A DNA stretch of 64,000 bases from Symbiodinium natans (GCA_905221605.1 CAJNDS010000990.1:12501-76500); one strand, 5' to 3'; shown: positions 43,128 through 55,542, numbered from the stretch's first letter. Numbers and translations are program-made. The notes: a model not told the origin generated them from the sequence alone.

Positions 43128-43186
43128 AGGGTTTAGGGTTTAGGGTTTAGGGTTTAGGGTTTAGGGTTTAGGGTTTAGGGTTTACG
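43128..43186 (-). repeat. TTTAGGG array
   Basis: About 8 heptamers. Confidence 0.85.
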
Positions 43187-43260
43187 GTTTAGGGGTAGGG
43201 TGTTGCTAGAGGGGGCGTCTGGGGATGCTGGGGTTCACAGTGGCTCTTTGCCCTTTACAG

Positions 43261-43340
43261 AACGAGAAGAAGAATCAGAAGAAGACGATTTCCAACTGCA
43301 GAAGGCGCACATGAGCGACTTTTTGCGCCGGCAGGCCTAT
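43261..43340 (+). CDS. exon island on + strand (ambiguous)
   Basis: Preceded by a strong acceptor CCCTTTACAG; the + frame reads EREEESEEDDFQLQKAHMSD. The minus strand is also open, so strand is uncertain. Confidence 0.35.
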
Positions 43341-43351
43341 AGGCTAAAGTT

Positions 43352-43475
43352 TACAGGCTAGTTGAAGTTGCTCATTCCTTTGTTCTTCAGAGGCTACCAT
43401 AAGGCTTACAAGGCAGCCTAGCCCCAAGGCTGCAGAAGTCTGGGATCGAACTCTCGCACTGTCTGCCACTTTGAA
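43352..43475 (-). CDS. exon island, hydrophobic segment
   Basis: Minus-strand frame VADSARVRSQTSAALGLGCL followed by VSLMVASEEQRNEQLQLACK. The hydrophobic run could be a membrane or signal segment. Border positions uncertain. Confidence 0.4.
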
Positions 43476-43962
43476 ACCCTAAACCCTAAACCCTAAACCC
43501 CAAACCCTAAACCCTAAACCGCAAACCCTATAAACCCTAAACCCAGATAACTGATAACCTTTACACCCCTTGCGTCCAAAAGGCCAGACTGGTCCTGCGT
43601 CAGCCAGGGCTTGCCCGAGCCGCAAGCATCCGGAAAGCAGGGCGTCCAGGCATCCCTCCAAAAGGCTGGGGTTTCATCACTTTGGGGTTCAGGGTTTAGG
43701 GTTTAGGGCGGTTTAGGGTTTAGGGCAGTTTAGGGTTTTGGGTGCAGGGTTTAGGGTTCTAGGGTGTTCAGGTTTTGGGGCTGGGATTTAGAGCTAACCG
43801 GTTCTCGGTTGTGACCGCGCTCGACCCCCTCCCCCCTCCCACCCCATTGCTGTCGACTTCGCTTATCCAACCCGTACCTCCTCAAGGTGATATACCGCGG
43901 TTCGAAACTAGCCCTCCGAAATACTGTATCGACTATCCCTAAACCCTAAACCCTAAACCCTA

Positions 43963-44016
43963 AACCCTAAGCCATTCTAGGCCGAAGGACAGCTCCGCAT
44001 CGAAGAGGTGTGGGTC
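43963..44016 (-). CDS. exon island
   Basis: Minus-strand frame ILDPHLFDAELSFGLEW between CCCTAAA-type repeats and GTATGCC sequence. Short. Confidence 0.35.
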
Positions 44017-44102
44017 TAGAATCGTATGCCAGGGTTCTGGAAATCACGATTTAGTTTTCTTTGGGGGGGGAAGCCCTCACCCTAAACCCCAATGAATCCT
44101 AA

Positions 44103-44194
44103 ACCCTAAACCCTAAACCCTAAACCCTAAACCCTACACCCTACACCCTAAACCCTAAACCCTAAACCCTAAACCCTAAACCCTAAACCCTAAA
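44103..44194 (+). repeat. CCCTAAA array at splice donor
   Basis: About 12 heptamers ending exactly at the donor of exon 44196-44287 (minus strand GTTTAGGG). Confidence 0.85.
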
Positions 44195-44195
44195 C

Positions 44196-44287
44196 GCTCT
44201 TCTTCCTGCTCCACGTCTGAGCTAAGCCCTGTCTGCCTGTCGGTGCAAAGCCCGCAGGTGAAGGGGCAGGAGATCGTGACCTTCAGA
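44196..44287 (-). CDS. ShKT-like exon upstream of astacin domain
   Basis: 92 nt, acceptor AACTTAG, donor GAGC|GTTTAGGG. It encodes LKVTISCPFTCGLCTDRQTG then an acidic tail. The CPFTCGLC ending fits a ShKT domain. Its position 5' of the astacin exons suggests modules on both sides of the protease domain, or the end of a neighbouring gene. Confidence 0.55.
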
Positions 44288-44304
44288 CTAAGTTTCGGGT
44301 TTAG

Positions 44305-44363
44305 GGAGGGGTTTAGGGTTTAGGGTTTAGGGTTTAGGGTTTAGGGTTTAGGGTTTAGGGTGC
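44305..44363 (-). repeat. TTTAGGG array
   Basis: About 8 heptamers on the acceptor side of exon 44196-44287, inverted relative to 44103-44194. Confidence 0.85.
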
Positions 44364-45656
44364 CTGAGTCGTACTGCTAAGGGTCCTGAAGCTAGGTATC
44401 CAGACACCACACTCGACAACTATAGGGAGGACATTTTGGGTAAGGGGCCTTTTGCGCTTTTGGGCTTAGGGGTTGAAGGCATCGGATTTCAGGGCCATGT
44501 AGCGTTCTTCTACACTACGGTCGCTAAACCCTAAACCCTAAACCCGAAACCCGAAACCCAAAACCCGACCCTAAACCCTGTTTTGGGTACCCTTAGTTTA
44601 AGGCTCCGTCTTATGGGGGCCCCTTTAAAGGGGAAGCCCTGCCTAAACCCCCAAACCCTAAACCCCCAAACCCCTCAACACCCGAAACCGAGGGTCTAGC
44701 CTGGCTCCCCAGCGCATCGGGGCGACGGCAGAGAAGCCTCGGCTCTGGACCCACCCTACGCCCGAAGCCCTAGACCCTCCCAGCCTAGGGGACCCTAAAA
44801 TTCTAGGGCTCAAGGGCTTATAGAGGCTAAAGGCTACCAGGATCTAGGTTGTCACAAATGCCGAACTGCAATCTAGTCCCCAAAGTTCTACGATGCTCTA
44901 GACTCCAGAAGCTCTGAGCCTAAACTGTGAGGGCTTAGGGCCCAGGCTCGGGATTTGGAGAGTTTGTATTAGCGGCACTTGAGCTTAGGGTTTGAGGGGC
45001 TTGGGATGCTGTGTGCTGAAAGCTCTCTTCGACATCTTGGGTTTAAGGTTTAGACTTGGCATGGCAGGAAGGTGAAGCTCAGAGCCTTTATATGCTCGCC
45101 CTAGGCAGGAAGATACTCGGGCACATGTAAGCACTGTGCCCCCCCCCCTTGTTGGGCAGGACAGGTCCCTTCTGAACGATATGGTGGAGAATGCTCCTCC
45201 ATCCAGAATCATCCAAAACCCCAAACAAACACCCAAACCTAAAGCCCTCGAGCCCTCACTGCTGATCCTGCACCCCAAAAGGTTAACCTCAATCCTTGAA
45301 GTCTCAATCTAGGAGCCCCCAAACCTTCAAACTCCCCGCTAAACCCAAAACTCAAAAAAACTAAACCAATCACGCAGCATCACATCTTTGCAGCCGTACA
45401 TCCTTCCTCCGACCTCCGGGTCCACGTTGGCGCGGCATGGGGTTGAAAAGTGTGGGTTCGCCAAGAGCTATGGTTTAGGGTTTAGGGTTTTACCCCAAAG
45501 ATTTGCGCTTATAAGGTTTGGGCCCTATAGGTACCTATCTGCGCTAACAAGTTTCAGTCTTGGGGGGGATTTGGATTTGTGGGGGGGGGGGGGGGGGGCA
45601 CCGGGCTTTTCGGGAATGGGGCGCCCAAGTTGAGGGACTGTCTCTTATATGGTTCC

Positions 45657-45868
45657 TTATCTATATGCTATATGCTGATCTATTGATCTATTATACACAC
45701 AATATAAAACTATATATATATATATATACAAATTAAGAAATAGAGAAATAGAGTAAAAACACTCATAATACATAAATAAACAAACAAATAAAAATAAGCA
45801 GATAAATATATAAATTAATAAATGAATAAACAAACAAATAAATTGATACACATAGATAAAAAACATCA

Positions 45869-45910
<42 letters not shown>

Positions 45911-46031
45911 TTAGTTATATTTCTCTATTTATAAATACTTATATCTTTATATTTTTATATATGCATACATTTATGTATGTATAGATTAATATTTGTATGT
46001 ATTAATATATCTATCTATTAATATATCTATA

Positions 46032-46066
<35 letters not shown>

Positions 46067-46330
46067 AAGTATATATTTCTAGATATATGTATATATATAT
46101 ATATATTACATATATATATATTACATATATATATATATATATTTATTTATATATTTATATATTTACATATTTATATACATATATATGTATTTATCTATTT
46201 ATATATTGTTATCTTTATGTTTATTTAAATTTATCTATTTATGCATTTTGCTTATGCATATATTCATTAGATTGAAGATTTATAGTTACAGATGTGTATA
46301 TCTATGTATACACATACATACTGTCTGCAT
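45657..46330. repeat. AT-rich block
   Basis: About 670 bp of TA runs and TATTTA-type sequence; no gene. Confidence 0.9.
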
Positions 46331-46603
46331 TTCAGGCTCTAGCTTTGACTGTTAAGGCATCTGCGGGTTTGGGGGGGTGGGGAGGTGGGGGCTTGGGGGT
46401 TTCAGCTGAGGGGTCTACTAGCCTTGCATGGGTTTAGGGTTTAGGGGTTCCGGGAAGAGTTAGGCAGCATGCATATATGTAGGAGACAGGAGACTTGTGA
46501 GTCCAAAGCGTTTGTGTTTAGTTTGCCCTCTCAGCCCTCTACACCCTCAAAGCCTGTAGGCCCAGGCCCTCTAGGGCCCCAATCACCGTAAACCCTAAAC
46601 CCT

Positions 46604-46700
46604 GAACCCTGAATGGTTCAGCCCCGGCACCTTGAATTTCGGGACGGGGTCGTCGGCGCCTGGCGAGAGTATGGCCCGGATCCAGATCTCCCCCCCAAAA
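46604..46700 (-). CDS. exon island
   Basis: Minus-strand frame IWIRAILSPGADDPVPKFKV continuing PGLNH. Composition is protein-like; family not recognised. Confidence 0.45.
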
Positions 46701-46726
46701 GCCGAAACCCCAAAGCCTAAACCCGA

Positions 46727-46835
46727 TTTTGTGGGTTCAGTGGCCAAGGCCTTAACCAGGCTTGAAACCACATAGGGCTTTGGGCGGAGTAGGCGTCGAG
46801 GATTCAGGGCCGTTTGGCCCAAGGCACCTACAGGC
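46727..46835 (-). CDS. exon island
   Basis: Minus-strand frame ALGQTALNPRRLLRPKPYVV followed by SSLVKALATEPTKSG. Borders unresolved. Confidence 0.35.
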
Positions 46836-48199
46836 ATTCTTTCCTACTGCGCATGCCTTAAGCCTTTGCAGGGTCCCTCTCGGTCTCTCTCACCTAACAT
46901 CCGTGAGCCTCCAGCCCTCAGAAAGCTCGATCACCTAACCCCCACGAACGCTGCACCTGGCAACAAGTACAGCTTGACCGGCCCCGAAAACCTCCAAACC
47001 ACAGTTCGCCTAAACCTCCCAGTTACCACTGCCTCCCCGGTAGGCACTGAAAGCTTTTTCGAGGGGAAGGGTGTTCTAGGATGTATGTAAGGCGTCCGCC
47101 CCTCCCCGGCCCTTCCTCTCTCTCTCTCTCGCTCTTGCTCTCGCTCTCGCTCGCTGGTGAATTTATAGGCGTTTAGAGGTTTTCCTGAAACCCTATACTC
47201 TATAAATGCCCATTCCGTGCATCGAGGTGGCACATCATGCGCGAGAGCTCTGAGCGGTTGCTCTGGAGCCTGGCGGAGCCGAGCTAAATAGCCCGCCCCT
47301 GCCCCCCCCCCCCCCCCAACCAAAAATGTATACATATATATATATCTATATCTTATATATACAATATAATACATGATATTATATATATATGTGTGTTTTC
47401 AGACATATACATATGTACATGCACAATGCATTTCAAATACTGACCCCACGAAAAAGCGCACTGCACCCTACTATGCTCCACAGGCCCGGGCTGATGATGT
47501 GTTCAGCGGAAAGGCCCTAAACCCCAAGAGTTTCAAGTTGCCAAAGGTTCCCTAAACCTTGAGCCCCGAAGGCTTCTTCCCTTTCAATGAACCCTTTTGC
47601 GGAATATGTTTAGCAGCCCTCAGCCCAAACAGCCCTAAGCCCGGAACCTGTATGGAACCCGAGAAGTCGCGCCAAGCAGCAACGACGCCGCTGCTCGGCT
47701 CCGGTTTCCGTCGGTGGTCCTCAGGCAACAGGGGGAGCAACTGGGAGCTATGGGCTGCTTAGAAAGCCTAAACCCGCAACCCGAAACCCTAAACCCTAAA
47801 CCTTAAACCCTAAACTCTAAACCCTAAACCCTAAACCCAACCTCGAAGATGTTTAGGCCTGCGAGGTTGGTTTAGGGCTTAGGAGTCGAAGACTCTTGAT
47901 GTCTTTGGGACCTCCGGCAGCCTCCCGGACTTCGTTTTGGGTTTAGGGTTTAGGGTTTAGGGTTTAGGGTTTAAGGTTTAGGGTTTAGGGTTTAGGGTTT
48001 AGGGTTTAGGGTTACTTGCTCCAGGTCTGGGCTGAGGTTTGGGGTACTTCGGGCTTTGGCACCATGACTTGCTCGAAACCTACACCCCAATTGCAGACAG
48101 CACTGTGGCCGATCCTGACCCCTATACAGCCCCAAACTTCAACACTCTAAACTCTAAACCCTAAACCCTAAACCCTAAACCCTAAACCCAAAACCCAAA

Positions 48200-48305
48200 A
48201 CCCTCACCTCTAGAATGCCCTCGATCCCTACTCCCAGCGGCCGGGACTTCTGCTCGATGGACTGTCGCTCGGACTGCGTGAGAAGGTGCCCGATCCTGGA
48301 CTTAC
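48200..48305 (-). CDS. exon island
   Basis: Minus-strand frame RIGHLLTQSERQSIEQKSRP then LGVGIEGILE; helix-like, polar. CCCTAAA-type repeats on one side and TTTAGGG-type on the other. Confidence 0.45.
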
Positions 48306-48892
48306 ATGGGGGGGCGGGGGGGTGGGGTGGCTTAGGGTTTCGGAGTTTAGGGTTTAGGGTTTTTGTTCTTGATACTGCAAAAAAAGGTGCCCGAACAAAA
48401 CAGGTAGGGTGCAGGCCGTATAAACCCTACTGTTGCACTCGCTTGGGCATCTAGGTTCCCCCTCCCAAACAATTTTAGGGGTTTTCGCTCACCTCCTACA
48501 AGCGGGAACGGGGGCTGGGGGTAAGGCGGGCAGGGGTCGAGGGTTGATGGGAAGCCGGCTCCGGGTCAGGGGGCCTGCGGATTAATGCGGGTAACGTAAA
48601 GAATTTACTACAGCGAATGAGGCAGCTCGTGCGCTACTGCCTTGGAAAATTGTTTGGGGGCCTGTTTCGTAAGGAACTTCAAAAAAGCTGGACTCCGGAA
48701 AGTTCCGGAGTTTCTTATTCAAACCATTTTTAGTTTTTGGCTCCCCCCCCCAACCCCCCCTTCATCCCGGGGACGCGAACTTTGCATTATTGCGGGTAAC
48801 CCTTGTCAATAGGGGTACCCTCTATGATTTTTCCGGAACTTCGCATAACCGACCATAATAGCGGGTAGCGATACTAAAGCGGGTGCAGCATT

Positions 48893-49003
48893 ACTCACTC
48901 ATTGTTGAGCCCACTGCTGCTGCTTGAGTCGGGGGGCTCACCACTCTCGTCGGGTCCCCCAGCAACGACTTTGACCTTCGTCTTCTCCACCTTCAGGCAC
49001 ATG
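48893..49003 (-). CDS. exon island
   Basis: Minus-strand frame CLKVEKTKVKVVAGGPDESG followed by a serine-rich acidic stretch. A MITE copy lies 70 bp away at 49075-49186. Confidence 0.4.
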
Positions 49004-49074
49004 TTTAAGGGCATCTTCGGGCTTGGGGTTCGGCGTGTGGGCGCCTTTGCAGCTTTGAGGGTTGAGAGCTATGA

Positions 49075-49186
49075 CTTGGGATGTTAACCCCCCCCTATAC
49101 TAACAGTCCTTAATAAGGGTTATAGAACCCCCCCCCCCCTATTATGATCCCTATGAAGGACTGTTAGTATAAGGGGGAACATCCAA
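49075..49186. mobile_element. MITE copy 5
   Basis: Left end CTTGGGATGTT, inner arms CTATACTAACAGTCCTTA and AGGACTGTTAGTATAAG, right end GGGGGAACATCC. The inner arms are perfect inverse repeats. Confidence 0.75.
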
Positions 49187-49309
49187 AACCATGACCGTGA
49201 TGATTGCTATTGCCTGCGACCGCACAGCTCCTAGCCCGCCTCGTCAGAGTCCTCCGCCCTGGGTGTGCGGCTCTCGTTTCTGAGGGTCGTTGAGTTTGCG
49301 TTGTTTGGA

Positions 49310-49560
49310 GACACGTGCAGAACTTGAGACGCAGAGACAGAGACAGAGAGAGAGAGAGAAAGACAACAAAAGAACGAACGAAAGAAAGAACGAAAGAAAC
49401 GAAATAACATAGTCAGAAAGAAACAGAGAATGAAAGAAAGAACGAGATACATAAGGAACTGCACAGTTTAAGAAAGAAAGACATGCAATAAAGAAAGAAT
49501 GAAAGAAAGAAATAATGCAATAAAGAAAGAATGAAAGAAAGAAAGAAAAAAACATATGCC
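49310..49560. repeat. GA-rich block
   Basis: AGAAAGAA-type purine tract; ORFs on it are low complexity. Confidence 0.85.
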
Positions 49561-50275
49561 TCAGAAAGATGCATGTGAACGAGAGTGGCACACACACGAA
49601 GAAACAATGACGAACAACAACAACAAAAAGAACAGAGCCATAACGAGAGAGAAGGCCCAGTCGCGCAAGGGAAGCGCACCCTCCACCCCAAGGCGTCATG
49701 GCCCGACGCTGGCCAGAATCCCGCTAGGGCAAACGAGAACGATGTTTACGGGTCTTGGGGTCTTTTACCTGCGCCCGCAACCTACATGCTACAAATCGCC
49801 GGGAGATATTTGCAGTCATGGAGCTCTGAGATATCAAACAAAACCTGCGACACAAATCCAAGAAGGCTTCTCCAAACTTCTCTCTCTTCAGTTCGTAACA
49901 ACAAAGGTCTGAGGCATGACTGTCTACCCCAAATCGTGAACTCCCCCGAAGAAGGGCCCCCTTTGCCGGTTTCCGAACGCAGAGGAAGTTTAGGGTGTAG
50001 GGTTTTTTGGTTTCATGTTGCTCCCTTGGTCTGAGCCCCTCTGTAAAGACAAGTCTGCCGGCTAATTTCGTAGGGGGCGGAAGGAGGGGGGGAGGAGGTT
50101 TGCAGAGCCGAACGTTAAGGTTTAGGGCACAGCCAACCAAAGCCCAGAACTCAATGTCCCAGAAGCCTAAGAGCCCTGATCGAAGCGCTTGAATCCTTAA
50201 ACCCGTACAGCTTTTAAACCTCAATGGACCACGGAACCCCAACACTCCTAAGCCCTAAGCCCTAAATAACCCTGA

Positions 50276-50362
50276 AGAGCCGGTATTGGTACAGCCCGAG
50301 GCGCTCGTTGTTGACGCTCCTGCCCACGGCAACATCGACCATGTAGTCCCGATCGGTAAGGC
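50276..50362 (-). CDS. exon island
   Basis: Minus-strand frame LTDRDYMVDVAVGRSVNNER then LGLYQYRL, preceded by GAATCAG. Strongly protein-like. Pairs with the next island upstream (50584-50688). Confidence 0.5.
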
Positions 50363-50583
50363 TGATTCCTCTGGGTTTCGGGCTTAGGGCTTAGGGTTTA
50401 GGGTCTCTAAACCCTAAAGGCCCTAAACTCTAAGCCTTATGACGTAATGGCTTTTGAAGGCCAGGAATGCTCAGCCCTGAATCCTAAATGCCAGCTTCGG
50501 CAAAGCCCATGAAGCCCACAAGCCCCTAGAGCAAACTAGGAAACTTGGCTTAGGGCTCCTAGCGCTTAGGGTCTCGGGCTTCA

Positions 50584-50688
50584 CCAAGCCAGGTCTCCAA
50601 TGTGATCCAAGGGAACGCCGCCGTTCTCGAATGCCCCACTGTAGCGGTACACCGAGATCCTCGGCTCAACTTCCTGCAGCCCAAAACC
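50584..50688 (-). CDS. exon island
   Basis: Minus-strand frame EVEPRISVYRYSGAFENGGV then PLDHIGD. Protein-like beta-rich sequence; family not recognised. Confidence 0.5.
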
Positions 50689-51278
50689 CAAACCTACCCT
50701 GCAAGTCAGTAGGCTACTAGGGATGAGGGCTGATGGGGTTCGGGGTTTGAGGGTGTGAGGCTTTACAAAGGCATTGTGAGGCGTGCGGCTCCTCGAAGAC
50801 CACCATCCCCCGCCAGGTTTCAGGGATTCAATTCTAGGCTGTAGCTTTTATCTGAAGAGGGCCCGGATCTCCTTAACCCTAACCCCGCTCAGCTTATGCT
50901 TTCACCTCTAAATCCAGGATTCGGGAAAGGGTACCAAGAGCATACTAGTCTTAAAGGTAAATCATAAGGTATGACAGGGAGATTCCAGAAGGTTAGATAG
51001 GCGGTTAGTCTGTAAAGTCGCGACCCCCCCCCCCCCCCCACTCCCCCCCCCCCCCCCCCTTCCCTCCCTCCCCCCTCCCCACCCTTCTGCCCCCCCCCCC
51101 CAAAATAGTGAAGTGGAGTGCAAGCCAAGTTCTGGCATCGCGGGTCATCCATCGCGACCTCGCGCTCTCACTTCTAAACTCCAATCCTAAACCCTACAAG
51201 CCGCGACCACAATAAGTACACCATTTGATAGGCTCTAGACTCAACTCTATCGGCGGCAAGATTTTGAGGTTACTGCGG

Positions 51279-51358
51279 TCAGGAGTTTAGCAACCCTCGC
51301 TGCACATCAGCGCCAGCGCCAACAAACTCACGTAAGCTCTGCTCACACAGTGCGCAAC
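51279..51358 (-). CDS. exon island
   Basis: Minus-strand frame SRCALCEQSLREFVGAGADV. The L..F..AGADV pattern recalls ankyrin repeats, but one partial unit is not enough to assign. Confidence 0.35.
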
Positions 51359-51964
51359 GAGACCCCAACAAGAAACTGGGAGCATCACCCTTCTTTGAAA
51401 AAGCGGGAGGGGGGGGGGGGGGGGTTGGGAGTCGGGGAGAGGGGGGGGGGAGGGGGGACGGTTGCAACAAATCCTACTTCTTCCAATGGTTCACATTCGA
51501 GCCCAAACTGGCGGCAACAAGTTGTGCTTCTTCCAATGCCTCATATTCAGAGCCAAGCTGGCGGCAACATATCGTACTTCTTCCTATGTCTTGCATTCCG
51601 ACCCAAACTGGCGGAAAATGGCGGAAACAAACCGTGATTCTATAAGACTTGCTGCAGGCGCTTTGAATTCGAGCGCCCAAGCTGGCGTCTGTTGTGCCTA
51701 GCACGCTGAGCCCTACCTGGACACACCATTGTAGCTCGTTGTTAGGCTTGCTTTGGGCTTTACTGATTTTCTTAGCTCGTTCTCCCATGACATTAGGTGC
51801 TCAGCAAAAGGTAATGGCTGCGTAACCTGAATTCCTGCCTTGGGGGTGACATACTTGTTTTCTAGGGGGGTGGGGTGGAGTAGGGGAGGTGGTGTTCCTA
51901 TAGTCGGGGCTATCGTATTTTGGGGGTATGTAAGGGCTACGCCCATTTTGGGGAAAATAAATAC

Positions 51965-52048
51965 CCCAAACAAGCGACCTTGGCTTTGAAGTCCAGCAGG
52001 AGCTTCTTCCGAGGGAACTTCCTTTGCCTCAACAGCTTCCAGGAAGCC
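51965..52048 (-). CDS. exon island
   Basis: Minus-strand frame MASWKLLRQRKFPRKKLLLD; very basic. A second frame is also open, so reading frame is uncertain. Confidence 0.3.
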
Positions 52049-52383
52049 ATGGAAACCCTAAACCCTAAACCCTAAACCCTAAACTAGGCCCTAAGCCCTA
52101 AACCCTGACAGCTTCTAGGAAGCCATGGAGCCAGAGCTTTTCTGGACTGATGGTGTTCCGATTGGAAGTTTTTGCAGAAGCCAGAAACAACTACGCAAAC
52201 ACTACCCGTTATAACCCTACGGTTTTTCGTAGCAGAAACTGCGTAAACACACAAAAAAACCCAAACTTCCTATAAAAAGGGTTCAGTGGCTCTTGCAAGC
52301 TTCTTGGTTCAGGGGTTCAGGACTCTGAGTTGTGTGAAGCTCGGCTGTGAGTACAATAGAAACAGGGCAGTCGGGCTGGGGCT

Positions 52384-52470
52384 GTGCTAGAGACTGCAGT
52401 TTTGGAGACAGAGCTCGTGAAGCTCCTGTCTAAGGTTGACGTCGACACCCTGAACTCCTTCCCTAGCCCA
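52384..52470 (+). CDS. exon island (strand ambiguous)
   Basis: + frame LETAVLETELVKLLSKVDVD then TLNSFPS; amphipathic helix-like. The minus strand is also open here. Confidence 0.3.
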
Positions 52471-53102
52471 CAAGCCCTAAACCCTAAACCCTATCGCCAC
52501 AGAAAAGTGGTTCGGTTTTCAAACAAATCGGTTGGGGAAGGTCGGATTTCACGAGCCACGAACAAGCCAAGTTCACGCAACGCCTACGCCTTACGCAACA
52601 CACGCAACACTAGGTTCAACCCCAACCTTATCCAACTACGAGTAAGAACCCTATGCCTAAAGCATCACCCCTAGGAAGCCGTGGCTGAGTCCTATTTAGG
52701 GTGTAGGAGTAGATTTTAGGGGCAGGGTCTTCTAAACTTTCGGCGCTCTTCCAGGCACTGATACCGTAAACCCCCTAAAGAAGGCACATTTTGTGGCGTG
52801 TGTCAGGTAACTCAGGGGATAAGCTCCAAAATGCAAACTAGGTAGGCCCCTTACAAAGCCTTCTGACCAACATTCCTAAAGATCATTTGTGCTCTTCAAC
52901 CCTGAAAAGACAAAAACATGCATATACTATATGAATGCAAAAGATATAAATATTATATATAATACATTAAAAAAATGTACATGTATACATTCCAGAGATC
53001 TACCTGCAGCTAAAGAGCCACCAACCCGACACCCGAAAACCGAAACCCGAAACCCTAAACCCCTAACCCCTATAAACCCTAAACCCTAAACCCCAAACCC
53101 AA

Positions 53103-53200
53103 ACCGCCAGCAATCTCCCCTGAGGAGGTGGCCAGGCCGCAGCGTTGGCTGGGCTGGCGCCACAGCGACATTCGAAACCTGGCGAACCCCCTGCACAGAG
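53103..53200. CDS. exon island (strand ambiguous)
   Basis: + frame SPEEVARPQRWLGWRHSDIR and minus frame GFECRCGASPANAAAWPPPQ are both open. Flanked by CCCTAAA and TTTAGGG arrays as for other exons. Confidence 0.3.
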
Positions 53201-53702
53201 TTTAGAGGTTAGGGTTTAGGGTTTGGGGTTTGGGTTTAGGTTTTAGGGTTTAGGGTTTAGGGTTTAGGGTTTAGGGTTAGGGTTCACTAAACCCCTGAGC
53301 CCCCAAACCCAGAACCCGAACCAAACACACACAAAACACCCGAAACCCCTAGACACCAATTGACCGTAAGGCTTGAAAGATTCGTCCTGGCCGAGCCACC
53401 TTTCTTGTCAGTGTCCTCGGTTGCGCGGAAGCTTCCAGACCCTCCAAAAAACTGGATTCAGTGTATTGCTTTGAATAAGCACAAAAAGTCTTCATCCGAA
53501 ACCCTGCACTGTACAGATGCATTCTGTTTTTTTTTTCCCTAAGGCCTAAACCCTAAAAAAAACCCTTACGCCCCTACGCACTAAACCCTAAACCCCAAGC
53601 CCTAAAACCCTAAGTCAGAAGCCATGCATGGCGAGAGCAGCGATTAGGGCTTAGGGTTGAACTCCTCTAGGTCCCTAAGCCCTCTTGCCGTTGAGAGGGC
53701 TC

Positions 53703-53792
53703 CCTAAACCCTAAACCCTAAACCCTAAACCCTAAACCCTAAACCCTAAACCCTAAACCCTAAACCCTAAACCCTAAACCCTAAACCCTAAA
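53703..53792 (+). repeat. CCCTAAA array
   Basis: About 13 heptamers, 70 bp before the 56-nt poly-G. Confidence 0.9.
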
Positions 53793-53814
53793 CCCCTGAA
53801 CCCCTAAACCACAC

Positions 53815-53862
53815 CAAGGCTCGATGATGCCAGCCATGTCCAAGCCTGCTTTGTGTTCTTGG
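53815..53862 (-). CDS. short exon island beside poly-G
   Basis: Minus-strand frame KAGLDMAGIIEPW next to AAAGCAG. It sits directly beside the 56-nt G run at 53863. Confidence 0.3.

Positions 53863-53918
<56 letters not shown>
53863..53918. repeat. poly-G run
   Basis: 56 consecutive G. Other long G or C runs are at 10578-10608, 29648-29675, 54539-54559 and 60930-60956. Confidence 0.95.
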
Positions 53919-53921
<3 letters not shown>

Positions 53922-54228
53922 GGGTATAGGGGTTAGGAATGAGGGTTGAGGGTTGAGGGTTTAGGGCTTGGGGCCCTGGAATGAGAGGGTTTAAGGACTT
54001 AGGGTCTTAGGGGCTTAGGGTCTGTTAGGGTGTTGGGGTTTTCGGGGCTGTTCTGGATTCAACGGTCTTCGCTTCCTGGCAGGTTCCAATATGGGTCAGC
54101 AGGATCGAGGTTTCAAACCCTAAGCCCAAGACCCTAAACTATTGCGCCCAGCTTACAAACCGAAAGCAACAGATCGTCCAAAGATCTACAGGAAACCCTA
54201 AACCCTAAACTCTATAAACCCTAAGGCC

Positions 54229-54270
54229 CACCCACAATCGTCGGTGCCCCGTTCTGGTCCTCGCTCCAGG
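54229..54270 (-). CDS. short exon island
   Basis: Minus-strand frame WSEDQNGAPTIVGG. Very short; listed because it sits between repeat arrays like the clearer exons. Confidence 0.25.
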
Positions 54271-55542
54271 GTAGGTTTAGGATTCGGGATTTTATGCTTC
54301 AGAGTTTTCGGGATCCGAGTTTAGAACCCCTCCCCCTCTACTTGCGCAATCCGACTGCGCACCCGCATAAACTCCTAAAACGCCCGGGAAATATTGTAGG
54401 CGCCCATTTCCTTTGAGTGGGTGATTTGGAAAGCACTGTCCAAGGATGCTATTGCTAGTCAGTTCGGCTGCATGGGGACAATGGACTTGGCTTCAAGATC
54501 CTAAAGCTCTCTTCGAAGACTCTAATCTGAATGCCTCGGGGGGGGGGGGGGGGGGGGGGAGTTAGGGCTGTTAGGGCTTGAAGAACGTGCAGGGCTTAGG
54601 CTGTGGGTCTTAGGGCCCTAAAACCCTCAACCCTCAACCCTAAACCCTACGTAAACGTATGACATACCGGATGACAGCCGAAGAACCCTGAACCCCGAAA
54701 CCCTGGAGGAAGTCAACGCCCGTCCTTTCGACAAGCAGAACCGGGGGCACTCCCGAGACTCCATTCCTGTGTGGGTTTAGGGTTTAGGGTTTGGGGTTTA
54801 GGGTTTAGGGTTTAGGGTTTAGGGTTTAGGGTGTGGGGAACTTGTCTTCTGGGATCCTCTACACCTAAACCCTAGACCGTAACTCCGTAACCCTTACATA
54901 ACCCTAAACCCTAAACCCTGAACCCACCTTATTGTTTATCGCGACTTGTGCGCCTAAGGCTGCGTGGTAACCGATTTAGGGTTTAGGCTACTCCCCAAGC
55001 CCGAACCCGTTTTGGGCTTCAAGTTTAGCGGCTCTTTATCCTGGTATCCCCCCAAAGGGACCAAACACGCTCAACAGGACATAAGGAACCCTATGTACAC
55101 TCACCAGTACCAGAATACAAGCCCTGTTTCCTGTGGAGAAGTTAGGGCTTACGCTTCAAGGCAAACCACTTTGCATTTCAGAAGGAGCGGGCCTTGAATC
55201 TTCAGTTGGGTTCATGGGTTTCGGGAATAGGGTTTACCAGAAGGCCCTTTGATCCTGCTGTTGCTTTTGTTTGGGAGGTGGGGGGGTTCTACCCAAACCC
55301 TTGAGTTAAGGGTGCGTGGCTGCACCGACCCTACAGTTGAAGCCCAAGTCCCCAAAATACTAAACAATCAGTCGCCCACACCCTACACATTTATCCCTAG
55401 TTCCTAAGTGAATAAGGGGCCTACTCTGGGTCCGAGCCCTAAACCCCCTAAACTTCTGAACCCCCTAAGCCCCCCTCACCCTAAACCCTACACCCTAAAC
55501 CCTGAACATCCCTAAACCCTAAACCCTTCGGGGCCTTCCGGC

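Noticed and set aside
43390-43475. tRNA-derived SINE (box B-like GAGTTCGATCCC on the minus strand)
   Set aside because: No box A, no cloverleaf and no tail; the same stretch is an open protein-like frame flanked by repeats.
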